Assembly: GCA_025200525.1 (NCBI GenBank)
Contig: CM045762.1
Coordinates: 192,101,154-192,165,153, forward strand
Source: Camellia lanceoleosa
Taxonomy: Eukaryota; Streptophyta; Magnoliopsida; Ericales; Theaceae
Reading direction: 5' to 3'
DNA: 64,000 nucleotides
Part shown: in pieces, positions 11,030 to 20,989 of the stretch
Layout: every line of letters starts with the position of its first letter
Position numbering within the stretch: the first letter of the stretch is position 1
Translations under genes and position numbers: made by a program
Notes under the pieces: model-generated
The model's database searches: none
Told to the model about the DNA's origin: nothing
What the model saw: the letters and a program-made list of their open reading frames with translations, nothing else

Positions 11030-11620
11030 AACTATTTCGGCTGAGGAGTATCAAGAGTATGTTTAATCCAGCCAACCATTCTTCAGCCGATATAGTTACT
11101 TCGGCTGAAGAGTACAAAGCGTTGGTTTAATCCAGCCAACCACTCTTCAGCCATAAACTTACTTCGGCTGAAGAGTACAAAGAGTTGGTTTAATCCAGCT
11201 AACCACTCTTTAGCCATAAACTTACTTCGGCTGAAGAGTAACAAGAGTTGGTTTAATCCGGCCAACCACTCTTCAGCTATAAACTTACTTCGGCTGAAGA
11301 GTACAAAGAGTTGGTTTAATCTAGCCAACCACTCTTCAGCGATAAACTTACCTCGGCTGAAGAGTACAAAGAGTTGGTTTAATCCAGCCAACCACTCTTC
11401 AGCCATAAACTTACTTTGGCTGAAGAGTACAAAGAGTTGGTTTAATCCAGCCAACCTCTAAGTTGGTTTTTTCAGCCAACTTAGAATAAGGTGTTTGGTT
11501 ATTCCGACCAAACGTCCTGCAGCCTGGATCCTTATCCTGGGCTTAGGAGGAGTGTTGGTTTAATCCAGCCAACCTCTAAGTTGGTTTTTCCAGCCAACTT
11601 AGAATAAAGTGTTTACAATG
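11030..11620. repeat. 63-bp tandem array of element 1
   Basis: About seven units with a period of 63 bp (TCGGCTGAAGAG at 11101, 11164, 11226, 11289, 11352) lie between the integrase and the antisense gene. Each unit pairs TCGGCTGAAGAG with CTCTTCAGCC and can fold into a hairpin. Beyond the array (11455-11620) an AACCTCTAAGTTGG hairpin segment occurs twice around CTGCAGCCTGGATCC. An open frame across the array on the minus strand is a by-product of the period being divisible by three. Confidence 0.85.
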
Positions 11621-11729
11621 CTCCTAACTCACTAAAACTATTTTCTGCCGAAAACAACCATGCTGAGAAAGAATCGATTTGTTTTATTGAGAAAGGAAAA
11701 AGTTACACATACTTAAAAGAAAAGAAAAA

Positions 11730-12590
11730 CTAAAAATAAAATAACTTGAGATTGGCAGTGTTCCATGGCTTGGGAATTGCTTTTCTGTCCTCATCTTCTA
11801 AGTGGTATGCCCCTTTGCCTGCTAATCCAACCACTTTGTAAGGCCCTTCCCAATTAGGCCCTAGCTTGCCATCTCCTGGTACCAATGTATTTCCCATCAC
11901 TTTGCGTAATACCCAATCGCCGATCTTGAACTGTCTTGGATGCACTGTTTTGTTGTATTTCCTGGACAACTCTTGTTGGTATGAGGCAATGTGAACCAGT
12001 GCTTTTTCTCTTCTTTCTTCTGCAAGGTCGAGCTCCAATGCTATTGCTTCGCCATTTAAGTCTGGGTTAAAATTTTCACTTCGAATTGTGGGGAGGCCAA
12101 CTTCTAATGGGATTACTGCTTCCATACCGTAGGCTAAGGAGAATGGTGTTTCTCCTGTTGACCGCTGAGGTGTGGTGCGGTAAGCCCATAAAACATGAGG
12201 AAGCTCCTCCGCCCATTTGCCTTTAGCTTTCTCCAACCTTTTCTTCAACCCATCCAAGACTACCTTGTTTGAAGCTTCTGCCTGTCCATTTGCTTGGGGG
12301 TATGCTGGTATAGAATTGTAGAACTTTATCTTGTACTTTTCACAAAAGCCTCTGAAGATTCTGCCGTCGAACTGAGTGCCGTTGTCTGAGATTAGGGCTT
12401 TTGGTATGCCAAACCGAGTGATGATGTTTTGCCAGACGAAATTCTTCACATTTTTTCCTTGATTGATGCCAATGTTTCTACTTCCACCCACTTTGTGAAG
12501 TAGTCTGTTGCTGCGAGAAAGAACTTCATGTTGCCAGGTGCTGTTGGAAATGGTCATACTATGTCTAAGCCCCACATTGCGAAAGGCCAT
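11730..12590 (-). pseudogene. Integrase core and C-terminal domain, element 1
   Basis: The minus-strand frame encodes the gypsy integrase core: ALISDNGTQFDG carries the second catalytic Asp and AYPQANGQAEASNK the catalytic Glu. A C-terminal domain with RQFKIGDWVLRKV and NWEGPYKVV follows, then the end WNTANLKLFYF. The first catalytic Asp (WGLDIVGPL in element 2) lies upstream in another frame. Near 12458 a run reads GGAAAAAATGTG where element 2 has GGAAAAAGATGTG, a 1-bp deletion that shifts the frame. The normal protein would insert the cDNA into chromosomal DNA; this copy cannot make it in one piece. Confidence 0.85.
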
Positions 12591-13684
12591 GGGCTAGTCA
12601 ATGGTAGGAGTTCTCTGGCTGGTTGATGTATTTGGTGTGCAAATTTCTGGCATTTCTCGCACTTCTTTACATATTTTTCTGAGTCTGCCTGCATGTATGG
12701 CCACCAGTATCCTTGCGAAATGGCCTTGTAAGCTAGCGATCTTCCTCATTGATGGCTTCCGCACACCCTTTCATGTATTTCGAACAGGAATGCTTCCACT
12801 TTGCTGGGGTGGACACATTTTAGATAGGGTCCTGAAAATGACTTTTTGTACAATGCCTTGGATGGGGAGAGCCAAAATCGCTGTGACTTTGCTCTGACTT
12901 TGTTCGCCTTTTTATTTTCTTCCGGTAAGACGCCATCTTTCAAGAACAGTATGATGGGATCCATCCAAGAAGGGCCTAGTTCGGCGCAACATACCTCTTC
13001 TACTTCGGGGTCTTCTATGCTGGGTCTTGGTAAGTAGTCGATGAGCAATGGATGAGGAATGGATGTATCTGCCATTGAAGCAAAGCCTGCTAATTCGTCC
13101 GCTCTGCTGTTTTCTTCCCTGCCAATCTGTTCTATCCTCACTACTTCAAATTTCTTGATCTCTTTTCTGACTAAGTCTTGGTACTTAGCCATCCTGTCAT
13201 CCTTCGCGTCGTAGTCGCCTGAGATTTGGTTTACCACCAGCTGCGAGTCACTGTAGACCATTAGCTCGGTGGCCTTTATGTATATTGCTAACTTGAGACC
13301 TGCAAGAAGTGCTTCATACTCCGCTTCGTTGTTTGATGCTGGGAAGCCAAGGTTGACAGCTTGCTCCACCACAAGGCCGTCTGGAGAGATGAGGACTATG
13401 CCAAGTCCTGCACCATGCCGGTTGGATGCTCCATCCACAAAGAGCTTCCACATTTCTCTAACGAACAATTTCCAGCAAGTGGAGGGATCAGAAGATGTCG
13501 TGGGGTCAAGAATGTTGCTAGCGTCTTTTACAAGGTCCAAGTTCGCTGTTTGCCCCCCGCTATCCGACTGAACCAAGTCTTTATTTGTTGCTGAATCTAG
13601 GCTTGGTGTAGCATGTTTCGCTTTTTCGTTGTTCTTTTTACTCTAGTCTGCCTTGGAGTCTGGCTGAGTACCTTCTGCCAGGGG
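12591..13684 (-). pseudogene. Second (plant-type) RNase H and integrase zinc domain, element 1
   Basis: The frame at 12746-13576 encodes [42 protein letters not shown] and [12 protein letters not shown], the D-E-D-D pattern of the plant/archaeal-type RNase H found in the Tat lineage beside the usual gypsy RNase H. The N-terminal integrase HHCC region follows: HPSKVEAF and ERVCGSHQ, then [10 protein letters not shown] towards 12640. A stop (TGA where element 2 has GGA) follows GSHQ at about 12744. Two further stops in the linker (about 13650-13690) are CAA to TAA and CAG to TAG changes. Confidence 0.85.
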
Positions 13685-15415
13685 TTACGCTATTCCGACG
13701 TCAACTTCCATCCCTAGTTCGGTTGTGTCAGTCAGGTCGATTGGGCAGATATGATGACTTCTAGGAGTAAATTCTGCGACGAAGTCTGCCAAAGATTGGG
13801 CTTTTATTGCAGTTCTGGGTTGGAACTTGATGTCGAATTGTCCCAACTCTACTGCCCACTTCAAGATTCGCCCAGAAAAGTTCGCCCTCTCAAACAAAGC
13901 TTTTAGTAGGAAAGCTGTGAGGACGACTATGGTGTGGGCGTGAAAGTAGTGCGCCAATTTCCTAGAGGCCATCATCAAGGCCAATGCCAGTTTTTCCAAT
14001 GGCAAGTATCTTGTTTCGGCTCCCAACAATGTCTTGCTCACATAGAAGATGGGTAGATGTTGGATCCCTTCTACCCGAACCAACACTGCGCTAATTGCGT
14101 GTTGAGAGACTGTCAGGTACAAGAAAAGTTCTTCTCCAGGTACCGGGGTAACAAGCAGGGGTAGGGAAGACATGTATTCCTTCAAGCTCTCCAGAGCTTG
14201 GTCGCATTCTTCATCCCACTCGAACTTGGCTTTTAATGCCTGAAAAAATGGTCGTAGTCTGTCTAACGACCGGCTGATGAATCTGTTGAGTGCAGCTGCC
14301 ATGGCGGTGAGATGCTGCACTTCTTTCACTGAGTTAGGCCTCTCCAACTCCTGAATTGCTTTGATTTGGGAGGGGTCTGCCTCTATACCCCGGTTGGTCA
14401 CCAGGAAGCCTAGGAATTTTCCAGACCCTACACCAAATGCGCACTTGGATGCATTAAGGCGCAACTTGTGTCTCTTCAGAATTTGGAACATCTCACCTAG
14501 GTCTTTTAGATGGTCATTCTCGTTTTTGCTCTTGACCACCATGTCGTCGATGTAAGCCTCCATTGTTCTGCCTAACAATGGGTCAAATATCTTGGTGACC
14601 ATTCTCTAGAATGTTGCCCCTGCGTTCTTCAAGCCAAAGGGCATGACCTTGTAGCAGTATAGTCCTCTTGGAGTGGTGAAGGATGTGACCTCCTGATCTA
14701 GTTCGTGCATGGCGATCTGATGGTAGAGTCAGTTGTGACCTGCCGTTAGGTCCACCAGTTGGTCTATCCGTGGTAGAGGAAAGCTGTCTTTTGGGCATGC
14801 TTTGTTGACCGTTTTGTAGTCGACGCAGACACGCCACTTGCCATTCTTCTTTGGCACCACCACTGTGTTGGAGATCCATCTGGGGTAGTGCACCTCTCTG
14901 ATTGCTCCTACTTCCAGCAAGTTTCCTACTTCTTCCGCCACTATCTCGGCGTGGTGGAGTGCCGATCTGCGGGTGCACTGAATGATTGGTCTGGCGGATG
15001 GGTGGACATTGAGTTGGTGACAGATGAAGTTGGGATCAATGCCTAGCATGTCGTACGGTGTCCAGGAGAACACTTCGATGTTAGAGGTCAAAAATTCCAA
15101 GACCTCTAATCTCTCGGTGCTGGACAACGACGAACCGAGCAAAAAGAACTTATCCGGGTTCTTTTCATCTATTTTTACCTCTACCAAGTCTTCCACCGCT
15201 TTCTGGTTGGCCGCTTTGCCAACATCTGCGAACAGTTCATTACTCTCAGGTTCTTCCACCGAATGAACGTATCCTTTGGCAGCGCTGCTACCATTCACCG
15301 TGACAAAGCATTGCTTCGACATGATCTGATCTCCATAGACTTCTTCTATTACTCCGGTGTCGTTAGGGAACCACATTACTTGGTGGTAGGATGACGCCAC
15401 TGATCGCATGGCGTG
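13685..15415 (-). pseudogene. Reverse transcriptase and gypsy RNase H, element 1
   Basis: This region encodes the DNA polymerase and RNase H that copy the element RNA. Visible motifs are [39 protein letters not shown] and YIDDMVVKS (active-site YIDD at 14543-14554), followed by [15 protein letters not shown]. The gypsy RNase H follows with [18 protein letters not shown] and [17 protein letters not shown]. Compared with element 2, 24 bp are missing near 14727; the loss removes the SFLDVYRG segment with the first catalytic Asp and leaves a TGA. A further stop (CAG to TAG in GATFQRM) is at about 14607. The polymerase is dead in this copy. Confidence 0.88.
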
Positions 15416-15659
15416 GCGGATTGATAAAAGTATCATTAGAATTTGCATTTTCCTTATCAATTGGTTTAAAAAAATATAATCAAAAATAAAAAACTTAAAT
15501 CAAAGAGTAAAAAAGATGCTTGATCTTGAATTGAATTTTTTTTTTTTTTTATTTGACATTCAATTTTTTTTTTGACGATAAATAATGTAATACTATATTA
15601 AGGTATAGAATAACAAGCAAACTTAAGTAAAAAAAATTTTTAGAATCTTATAAAACGTG
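15416..15659. mobile_element. Small AT-rich insertion in element 1 pol
   Basis: The pol sequence around TWLHAMR is interrupted by 244 bp of AT-rich DNA that element 2 lacks. CGTG occurs on both sides (15412-15415 and 15656-15659), as expected for a short target-site duplication. No inverted ends, coding frame or tRNA-like boxes are evident, so I cannot assign a class. Confidence 0.6.
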
Positions 15660-16466
15660 CAGCCATGTTCTGCCCAAGATGATGTTGTAAGTGGAGGGGA
15701 CTTTCAACACCCAGAACTCCACTTGTTTTGTCACACTCCCTGCCCTGACTGGGAGGATTATTTTGCCGACGGGCCATTATGGCATGGAGTTGAATCCAAT
15801 CAGGGGAGATACGGCAGGTGCCAAGTCTTTATCTTACAACTTCAATTGTTTAAATGTTTCGTAGTACATGATTTCGCACGAACTACCCTGGTCAATCAGA
15901 ATCCGCTTGACGTCAAAATCCTTGACTCGGAGAGTGACGACCAGGGCATCATTGTGGGGGCAATATATCCTTGCCAAGTCTTTATCCGAAAAAGACATGA
16001 CGTTTGTGGCCTCTGTCTTCCCCTTCTTAATGGCAGGTTGGGCACTTAGTACCTCCCTTAAGTGCTCAGCTTTCTTGATCGATCCTCTGAGCTCGCATAC
16101 ACGCTCAGGTTCAAAGACTCCATGTATCACATTGATAGTGCCTTGGGGTGGTGCGTCGATCGGCATCCCATTGGGGTTATTATGATCCTGGGGGGCTGGT
16201 TGCGTCCCTTCTTCAATGTATTTGTCCAAGTGACCTACTGCCACCAACTCTTCCAGGTGCTGTCTCAATGGCGTGCAATTTTCAGTGCGGTGTCCTTTTT
16301 CTTTATGGAAGGTGCACCGTGACCTCTCGTCGTAGTCCTTATGGGCCTCTCCTAGCTTGGCAGGCCATCTGACGAAAGGCTCGTCTCTTATTTCACTTAG
16401 AATTCGGTAGATCGGTTTTTTGAAGACCGTGGTTATGGCAGTGTGGACTCTCAGCCATCTTTTGTC
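15660..16466 (-). pseudogene. Gag C-terminus with zinc knuckle, and protease, element 1
   Basis: The frame of gag continues past its TAG and stays open to 15834. It carries the nucleic-acid-binding knuckle CTFHKEKGHRTENC (about 16274-16317), of the CxxH...GHxxxxC type common in Tat-like gag proteins. The aspartic protease start [15 protein letters not shown] follows. A CAA to TAA change stops the frame at 15834, and a second stop lies just downstream in PEWPVGK. The rest of the protease (YNIILGRTW) lies between 15660 and 15833. Confidence 0.8.
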
Positions 16467-17867
16467 CTAGTCCTCTCCGTTGTCTCGCCTGCCACGTCCG
16501 TTTCTGTTCGGACGGTCTACCGCATTGACCTTTGTTGAGGCCTTCTTCTCTGGTACTGCGGCCGTGCTAGATTTTGTTTTGGCACGACCGCCATCCTCTT
16601 CCACCCTGATGTGCTGATGCACTCTTTCCATCAAGGCCTCCATGGTGAGGGGTGGTGCCATGGTGATTGAGTCCCTTAGTCTGTTCCCGACTGGAAGGCC
16701 TCTCTTGTATTGTTCAATGACGAGATTGGTGGGGCAGTCCCCAATCTGGTTGAAGGTCTCCCAGTAACGGCTATTGTACGTCCTTAGCGTCTCTTTTTCG
16801 CCCATGTCGATGGAGAGTAGCTGGTCGATCTCCACCGGGGTTTTGGTATTCATCCTGAACCTTGTCACGAATGCCTCTGCTAACTGCGCCCAGGAGGCTA
16901 TGCTGCCTTCTGGAAGTTTTTTGAACCAGGTCAAGCCTAAGTCACCAAGGCTCAATGGGAAGAGGATGCACATCAAAGCCTCGTTTCGCCGATATACCGC
17001 CATAACCTGGCGGAAGTGGCTTAGGAGCATGTAGGGGTCCATCTTCCCCTCATATGTGGTAAACTTGGGCTGGAGGAAGCCTGAAGGTAGGGGCGCGTTT
17101 TCAATTGCTAGAACGAACGGTGAGGTCTGCAGCCTCGCCAATGCTTTGTCCGTTGGTTCGTAGGCTGGGCGCGGTATTGGCATTCCAACCTCGACGCTTC
17201 CATGCGTCCGAGGAGCCAACCGCTGAAGGGCAGAGACTCTGTGAGGGTCGCGTTCCCTGGTATCCTCCTTCCATTGTGCTCTTTCTTCTAGCACGGTCCG
17301 TAGGTCGGATGATCTAAGCATCTCCGACTGTCTGGACGATGTCTGGTGCGTTCGCGAGGGTCGATAGGTGCTTCCCTCAGAGTACGACCCCTCAGTCCTC
17401 GCTCTCTCAGACCTGGAGTAACGAGTCCTGGAGGTTCTGGATTGAGTATCGCCTGTCCTGAGGCTTCTACCCTCTCCTTGTGATGGTGGGGCATTCCTAC
17501 CACGACTTCTTGAGTGACGAGGGGGCGTCTTGCTCTTGCGCCCCTCTCTTGTCGCCATTTCTTTGCCTTTTATCTGGCGCTTCATAGATTCCATGTTTGC
17601 CGCCATCCGTCGTATTAATTCATTTTGCTCCTTCATGCGGTCCTCCAGAGTTTGAGGATCAATCCTTCTCCTTTGTCTGTCAGGGCTTTGTGAATGAGAG
17701 CAACGCGGACTGTTATTCCGCCTTCCCTTAGCATCCCTTTTGGGATTTTGTCGTTGAGGTTCCAAATCCGCCATAGGAGAAATAGGAGGCAAGCCTTCGC
17801 GCCTCCCACCTCTTTCTGGGGTTTGTCCATCAATGGCAGAATGTGGCATATCTTCGTTGTGCGCCAT
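16467..17867 (-). pseudogene. Gag of element 1, main part
   Basis: Gag is the structural protein that packages the element RNA. The 466-residue frame starts MAHNEDMPHSAIDGQTPERG just inside the PBS. An Arg/Ser-rich segment occupies roughly residues 30-200. The capsid-like retrotransposon gag domain follows, with DPYMLLSHFRQVMAVYRR, DLGLTWFKKLPEGSI and TYNSRYWETFNQI. The stop at 16467-16469 is TAG where element 2 has CAG. The frame then continues into the zinc knuckle and protease, so the intact protein was longer. Confidence 0.85.
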
Positions 17868-17920
17868 TGCTTTTTATTGGTAAGGAAGACTTAATCAAAA
17901 GGTTTTGTTCGTCCTACTTT

Positions 17921-17938
17921 TTCCCACAGACGGCGCCA
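17921..17938 (-). other. Primer binding site of element 1
   Basis: On the minus strand TGGCGCCGTCTGTGGGAA begins 2 bp inside the 5' LTR. It is identical to the site in element 2 at 29312-29329. The leading TGG pairs with a tRNA CCA end, and the first nine bases fit the 3' end of plant tRNA-Asp as I remember it; the exact primer tRNA is not certain. Confidence 0.75.
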
Positions 17939-17940
17939 AT

Positions 17941-18657
17941 TGTACGGGAAAGAAATAAACCTTCTCGTATAATCCTGTTGATTAAGATTGCGCTCATTCG
18001 TACGACGTTGCTTCACTCCCTGAAAATACAAACATGAGCTAGCCGGCGGGGGTGTGCCGGAAACCTCTCCGATGCCTAAGTCAGTTCAATAGACAAAAAG
18101 ACACAAAGCTCTGTATTCGGGAATCAAAGTTGTGTTACCTCTCCATAGGTGATGTCTGTGAGCTTTTATAGATTCTGTATGGCATAATCCTAGTAGGACT
18201 TTTACTCCTTCATGTAGAATCCTCCTAGGATTCACATTCCTGAAAGATCATGCTTATCCTTCAACACCCCCCTCACTGCTTAAACCAAGTAAGATGGTTT
18301 TTACTCCGACCGGACTACCACGACCGAAGTAAGAATTGCCTTGCCAAACCAGCCGGTATAACCGGGCTAACATCCAGCTCGGCTTCACCTTGCCTTGCTT
18401 CTACCTCGGCCTCGATGCCAGGACCGAACTAGTTGCACTTTGCCACGGCCGGACTAACTTTATGATCGGCAAACAGGTAACCGATCTAACCGTAATGCCT
18501 TCCCGGACCGAGATAACTCTGAAATTGGTATAGCCGTAGTGCCTTCTAGGACCGGACTGACTTTTTTAAGGCCTCTTTACCTGGCCCTTTACTCTGTGGC
18601 CCATCATGGCCCATTTACCCAGTTCGGCCCAATTTACCTATATAAATTACCCTCTCA
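17941..18657 (-). repeat. 5' LTR of element 1
   Basis: This 717-bp LTR is the partner of 6832-7548. In element orientation it starts TGAGAGGGTAATTTATATAG and ends CCGTACA beside the PBS. A sense TATA box (TATAAAAG on the minus strand, about 18163-18170) would start the genomic RNA. The TSD CAAAA follows at 18658-18662. Confidence 0.9.
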
Positions 18658-18662
18658 CAAAA

Positions 18663-19109
18663 TAAAATTAAAAAATTTTAATTAATTAATTTTTGTGTAA
18701 GTCAATTGGTCTTTTGATCGATTTTAACGATTTTATCAGAATATATATTGTTTTATTTCCAAAATATATGTTTAAATTTTATGACAAATTTTAACATAGA
18801 ATAAGCTAAAACTAAAAAATTTATAAAACAAAATTTATTTTTATTTTGTCATAAATATAATTTTTTTTTAATTTATTCTATTTTTTTATTTTTATTAATT
18901 AAATTATGACATTTAATTTTTATTATAAATTTAAAATATATAATTAATGACATAACAATTATAATATATATTCTAATAAAATAATTAAATTTTAATTCAT
19001 TCTAAATTATTTTTTTATATTTTTTAAATAAATTATATATTATTATTTAATTATAAAATTATTTTTAATTGTTTATTTAGTCCGTGCATTGCCAATGTTC
19101 GTATGCTAG
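18663..19109 (+). repeat. Right part of the Helitron-like repeat
   Basis: Sequence after element 1 continues the repeat seen before it (TTAATTAATTTTTGTGTAAG, GGTCTTTTGATCGATTTTAA). It ends with a short hairpin CATTG-C-CAATG (19088-19098) and CTAG at 19106-19109 followed by T, a Helitron-like 3' end. Together with 5880-6826 this gives one element split by the retrotransposon. Confidence 0.45.
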
Positions 19110-19869
19110 TTAGTTTCTCAAAAGCAAAAGGCTCAAGTTATTGAAACGTGGCAACATATTATCCGCTGGACAATATTCTTTGATTCTTTTGTTCGATTAC
19201 TCCCCGGTAAGTGGTAAATATTAGAAATTAATAAATTAGATTTTATCGATAAGTGGTAAATATTATCGATAATGTTATCGATAAGTGGTAAATATTTTTT
19301 AATATATAAATTAATAAATTATTAATAAATTTTAATAATTAGATTTTATTTTCATAAAGTCTTTTTAAAAATAATTTTTTGTGATACTTTTTGCATACAT
19401 CATTAAAAATTAACAATTAATAACTTTTTTATATCACATTTTTTATAAATTATTAATAAAACTTACAATTAGTAACATTTTTTTATAATTTTTTTTAAAC
19501 TGTTACTGAAAATTAAAAATTAACGATTGTTTTTATTTTTACCAATTAAATTATAACATTTATTTTTTATTATAAATTTAAAATATATAATTAATGACAT
19601 AATAATTGTAATATCTATTCTAATATAATAGTTAAATTTTAATTCATTCTAAATTATTTTTATATTTTTAAAAATAAATTTTATATGATTATTTAATTAA
19701 TTTGTTTTTAATTATTTATTTAGTCCGTGCATTGCCACGTTCGTATGCTAGTTCTCAAAAGCAAAAGGCTCATGTTATTGAGACGTGGCAACGTATCATC
19801 CGCTGGACAATATTCTTTGATTCTTTTGTTTCTACTCGGTAACACCGCAAAAAGTAATGTTATAGGTAA
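18890..19869 (+). repeat. Tandem duplication, period about 642 bp
   Basis: The segment containing AATTAATGACATAA, TTTAATTCATTCTAAATTAT, the GTCCGTGCATTGCCA hairpin end and CTAG is present twice (CTAG at 19106-19109 and 19748-19751). Both copies are followed by the same flank TCTCAAAAGCAAAAGGCTCA and GGACAATATTCTTTGATTCT. Because flank as well as repeat is duplicated, this is a local segmental duplication rather than two insertions. The second copy is cut by the Harbinger MITE at 19870. Confidence 0.7.
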
Positions 19870-20434
19870 GAGCATCTCCAACGGTGACTCAAAATTTTTA
19901 TCAAATTTGAGTTAAAAATGACTCATTTCACCAAATTTGATAACAAATGCTCCAATCATTCACTTTTCATCAAATTTGCTCCCCGGGACAACCGGGTGGT
20001 CGACCGGCCGGTTGACCGGCTAGGCGAAAAATTTTTTTTTTTTTTTTTTTTTGAACGGTTTGAACTTTTTTTTTGAACTTTTTGAACTTTTTCCGGGACG
20101 ACCCGGTGGTCGACTGGCCGGTCGACCGGTTGGGCAAAAAAAATTTTTTTTTTTTTTTTAAAACTTTCTGAACTTTTTTTCTTGGACTGTTTGAACCCTT
20201 CACTGGTTGATCGGTTGGTCAACCGGGTGGACAACCGGTTGGTCGACCCAGGTCCCCCTCCAACGGTCCGCTACAGTGATTTGGTAAATTCATTACTTGG
20301 TACTCGATCTGATGAAAGTTTTGGTGAAAACTCATTTTGATATCAGGTTTGGTGAACGGTTGGAGCCATGAACAGTGTCGTTTTCATCAAAATTCAAATT
20401 TGATATCAGATTTGCTAAAGCGTTGGAGATGGTC
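19870..20434. mobile_element. PIF/Harbinger-type MITE with TAA duplication
   Basis: The ends read GAGCATCTCCAACGG and, on the reverse strand, GACCATCTCCAACGC. Flanking TAA triplets (19867-19869 and 20435-20437) match the TWA target of PIF/Harbinger elements. Inside, a GC-rich block (CCGGGTGGTCGACCGGCCGG, followed by a long T run and TTTGAACTTTTT) is repeated twice with variation between about 19980 and 20230. It has no transposase frame. The element sits inside the second copy of the 642-bp duplication. Confidence 0.7.
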
Positions 20435-20437
20435 TAA

Positions 20438-20989
20438 GTGGTAAATATTTTTTTAATTTTTTAATATATAAGTTAATGAATAATTTTTTAATTCAGTTGT
20501 GATTTGTGGTACTAAATTCAGGGACACTAATGCCCCGAATTTCTATATCAGGTAAAAAAAAAAAAACAAAGTTAGCAAAACTGGAAATTAGTGCCATTAG
20601 TGCTCACAGTTTTAGTGCCACAAAGCATTTTTCTTTTTTTTTTTTCCATTCAATTAATGAATATTACAAATACAGTTTTGAGATTTACTTATAATATGAA
20701 TTACCCTTATAATTTAAAAAATTATAAATATTTTATTGTTAGAATTTTTCATTTAACAGAATTAATTGAAAAAGTAAAATTTATAACTGTTCACTTATAT
20801 AATAATAAAATTATATGAATTATAAATTGAAATAAAATTTTAATATTATTAAAAACTGTTAATTAACTTGATGATTTATTAATAAAATGACCTCTTTGTT
20901 ATGAAATTAGAAATCTTATGAGACATAATATAATTTCTAAAACCACAGAAGTAATTTGTAATTTAAGTAAATCTTAGAGGGTGTGTTCA
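20438..20989. other. AT-rich intergenic DNA
   Basis: No transposon end or gene-like frame is recognised here. Short A and T runs dominate. The start (GTGGTAAATATTTTT) continues the flank duplicated at about 19210. Confidence 0.4.

Larger units (their letters stand above)
6832..18657 (-). mobile_element. Ty3/gypsy Tat-lineage LTR retrotransposon, element 1
   Basis: This 11.8 kb element lies on the minus strand, with two 717-bp LTRs (TG...CA), a 5-bp TSD, a PBS, a polypurine tract, gag, protease, reverse transcriptase, RNase H, a second plant-type RNase H and integrase in gypsy order. A 63-bp tandem array and a gene on the opposite strand follow the integrase. Dual RNase H and an extra ORF between integrase and 3' LTR are known features of the plant Tat lineage. 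Several stops, a frameshift, a 24-bp deletion and a 244-bp insertion break the coding region, so it is non-autonomous today. By hand count the LTRs differ at about 24 positions. Confidence 0.9.

Noticed and set aside
11083..11454. Minus-strand frame of 123 residues with a repeated NQLFVLFSR-type motif
   Set aside because: Lies wholly in the 63-bp array; element 2 shows the same effect at 49809-50616. Not a gene.
12601..13594. Plus-strand frames across the pol region of element 1
   Set aside because: Shadows of the minus-strand RNase H and integrase coding sequence.
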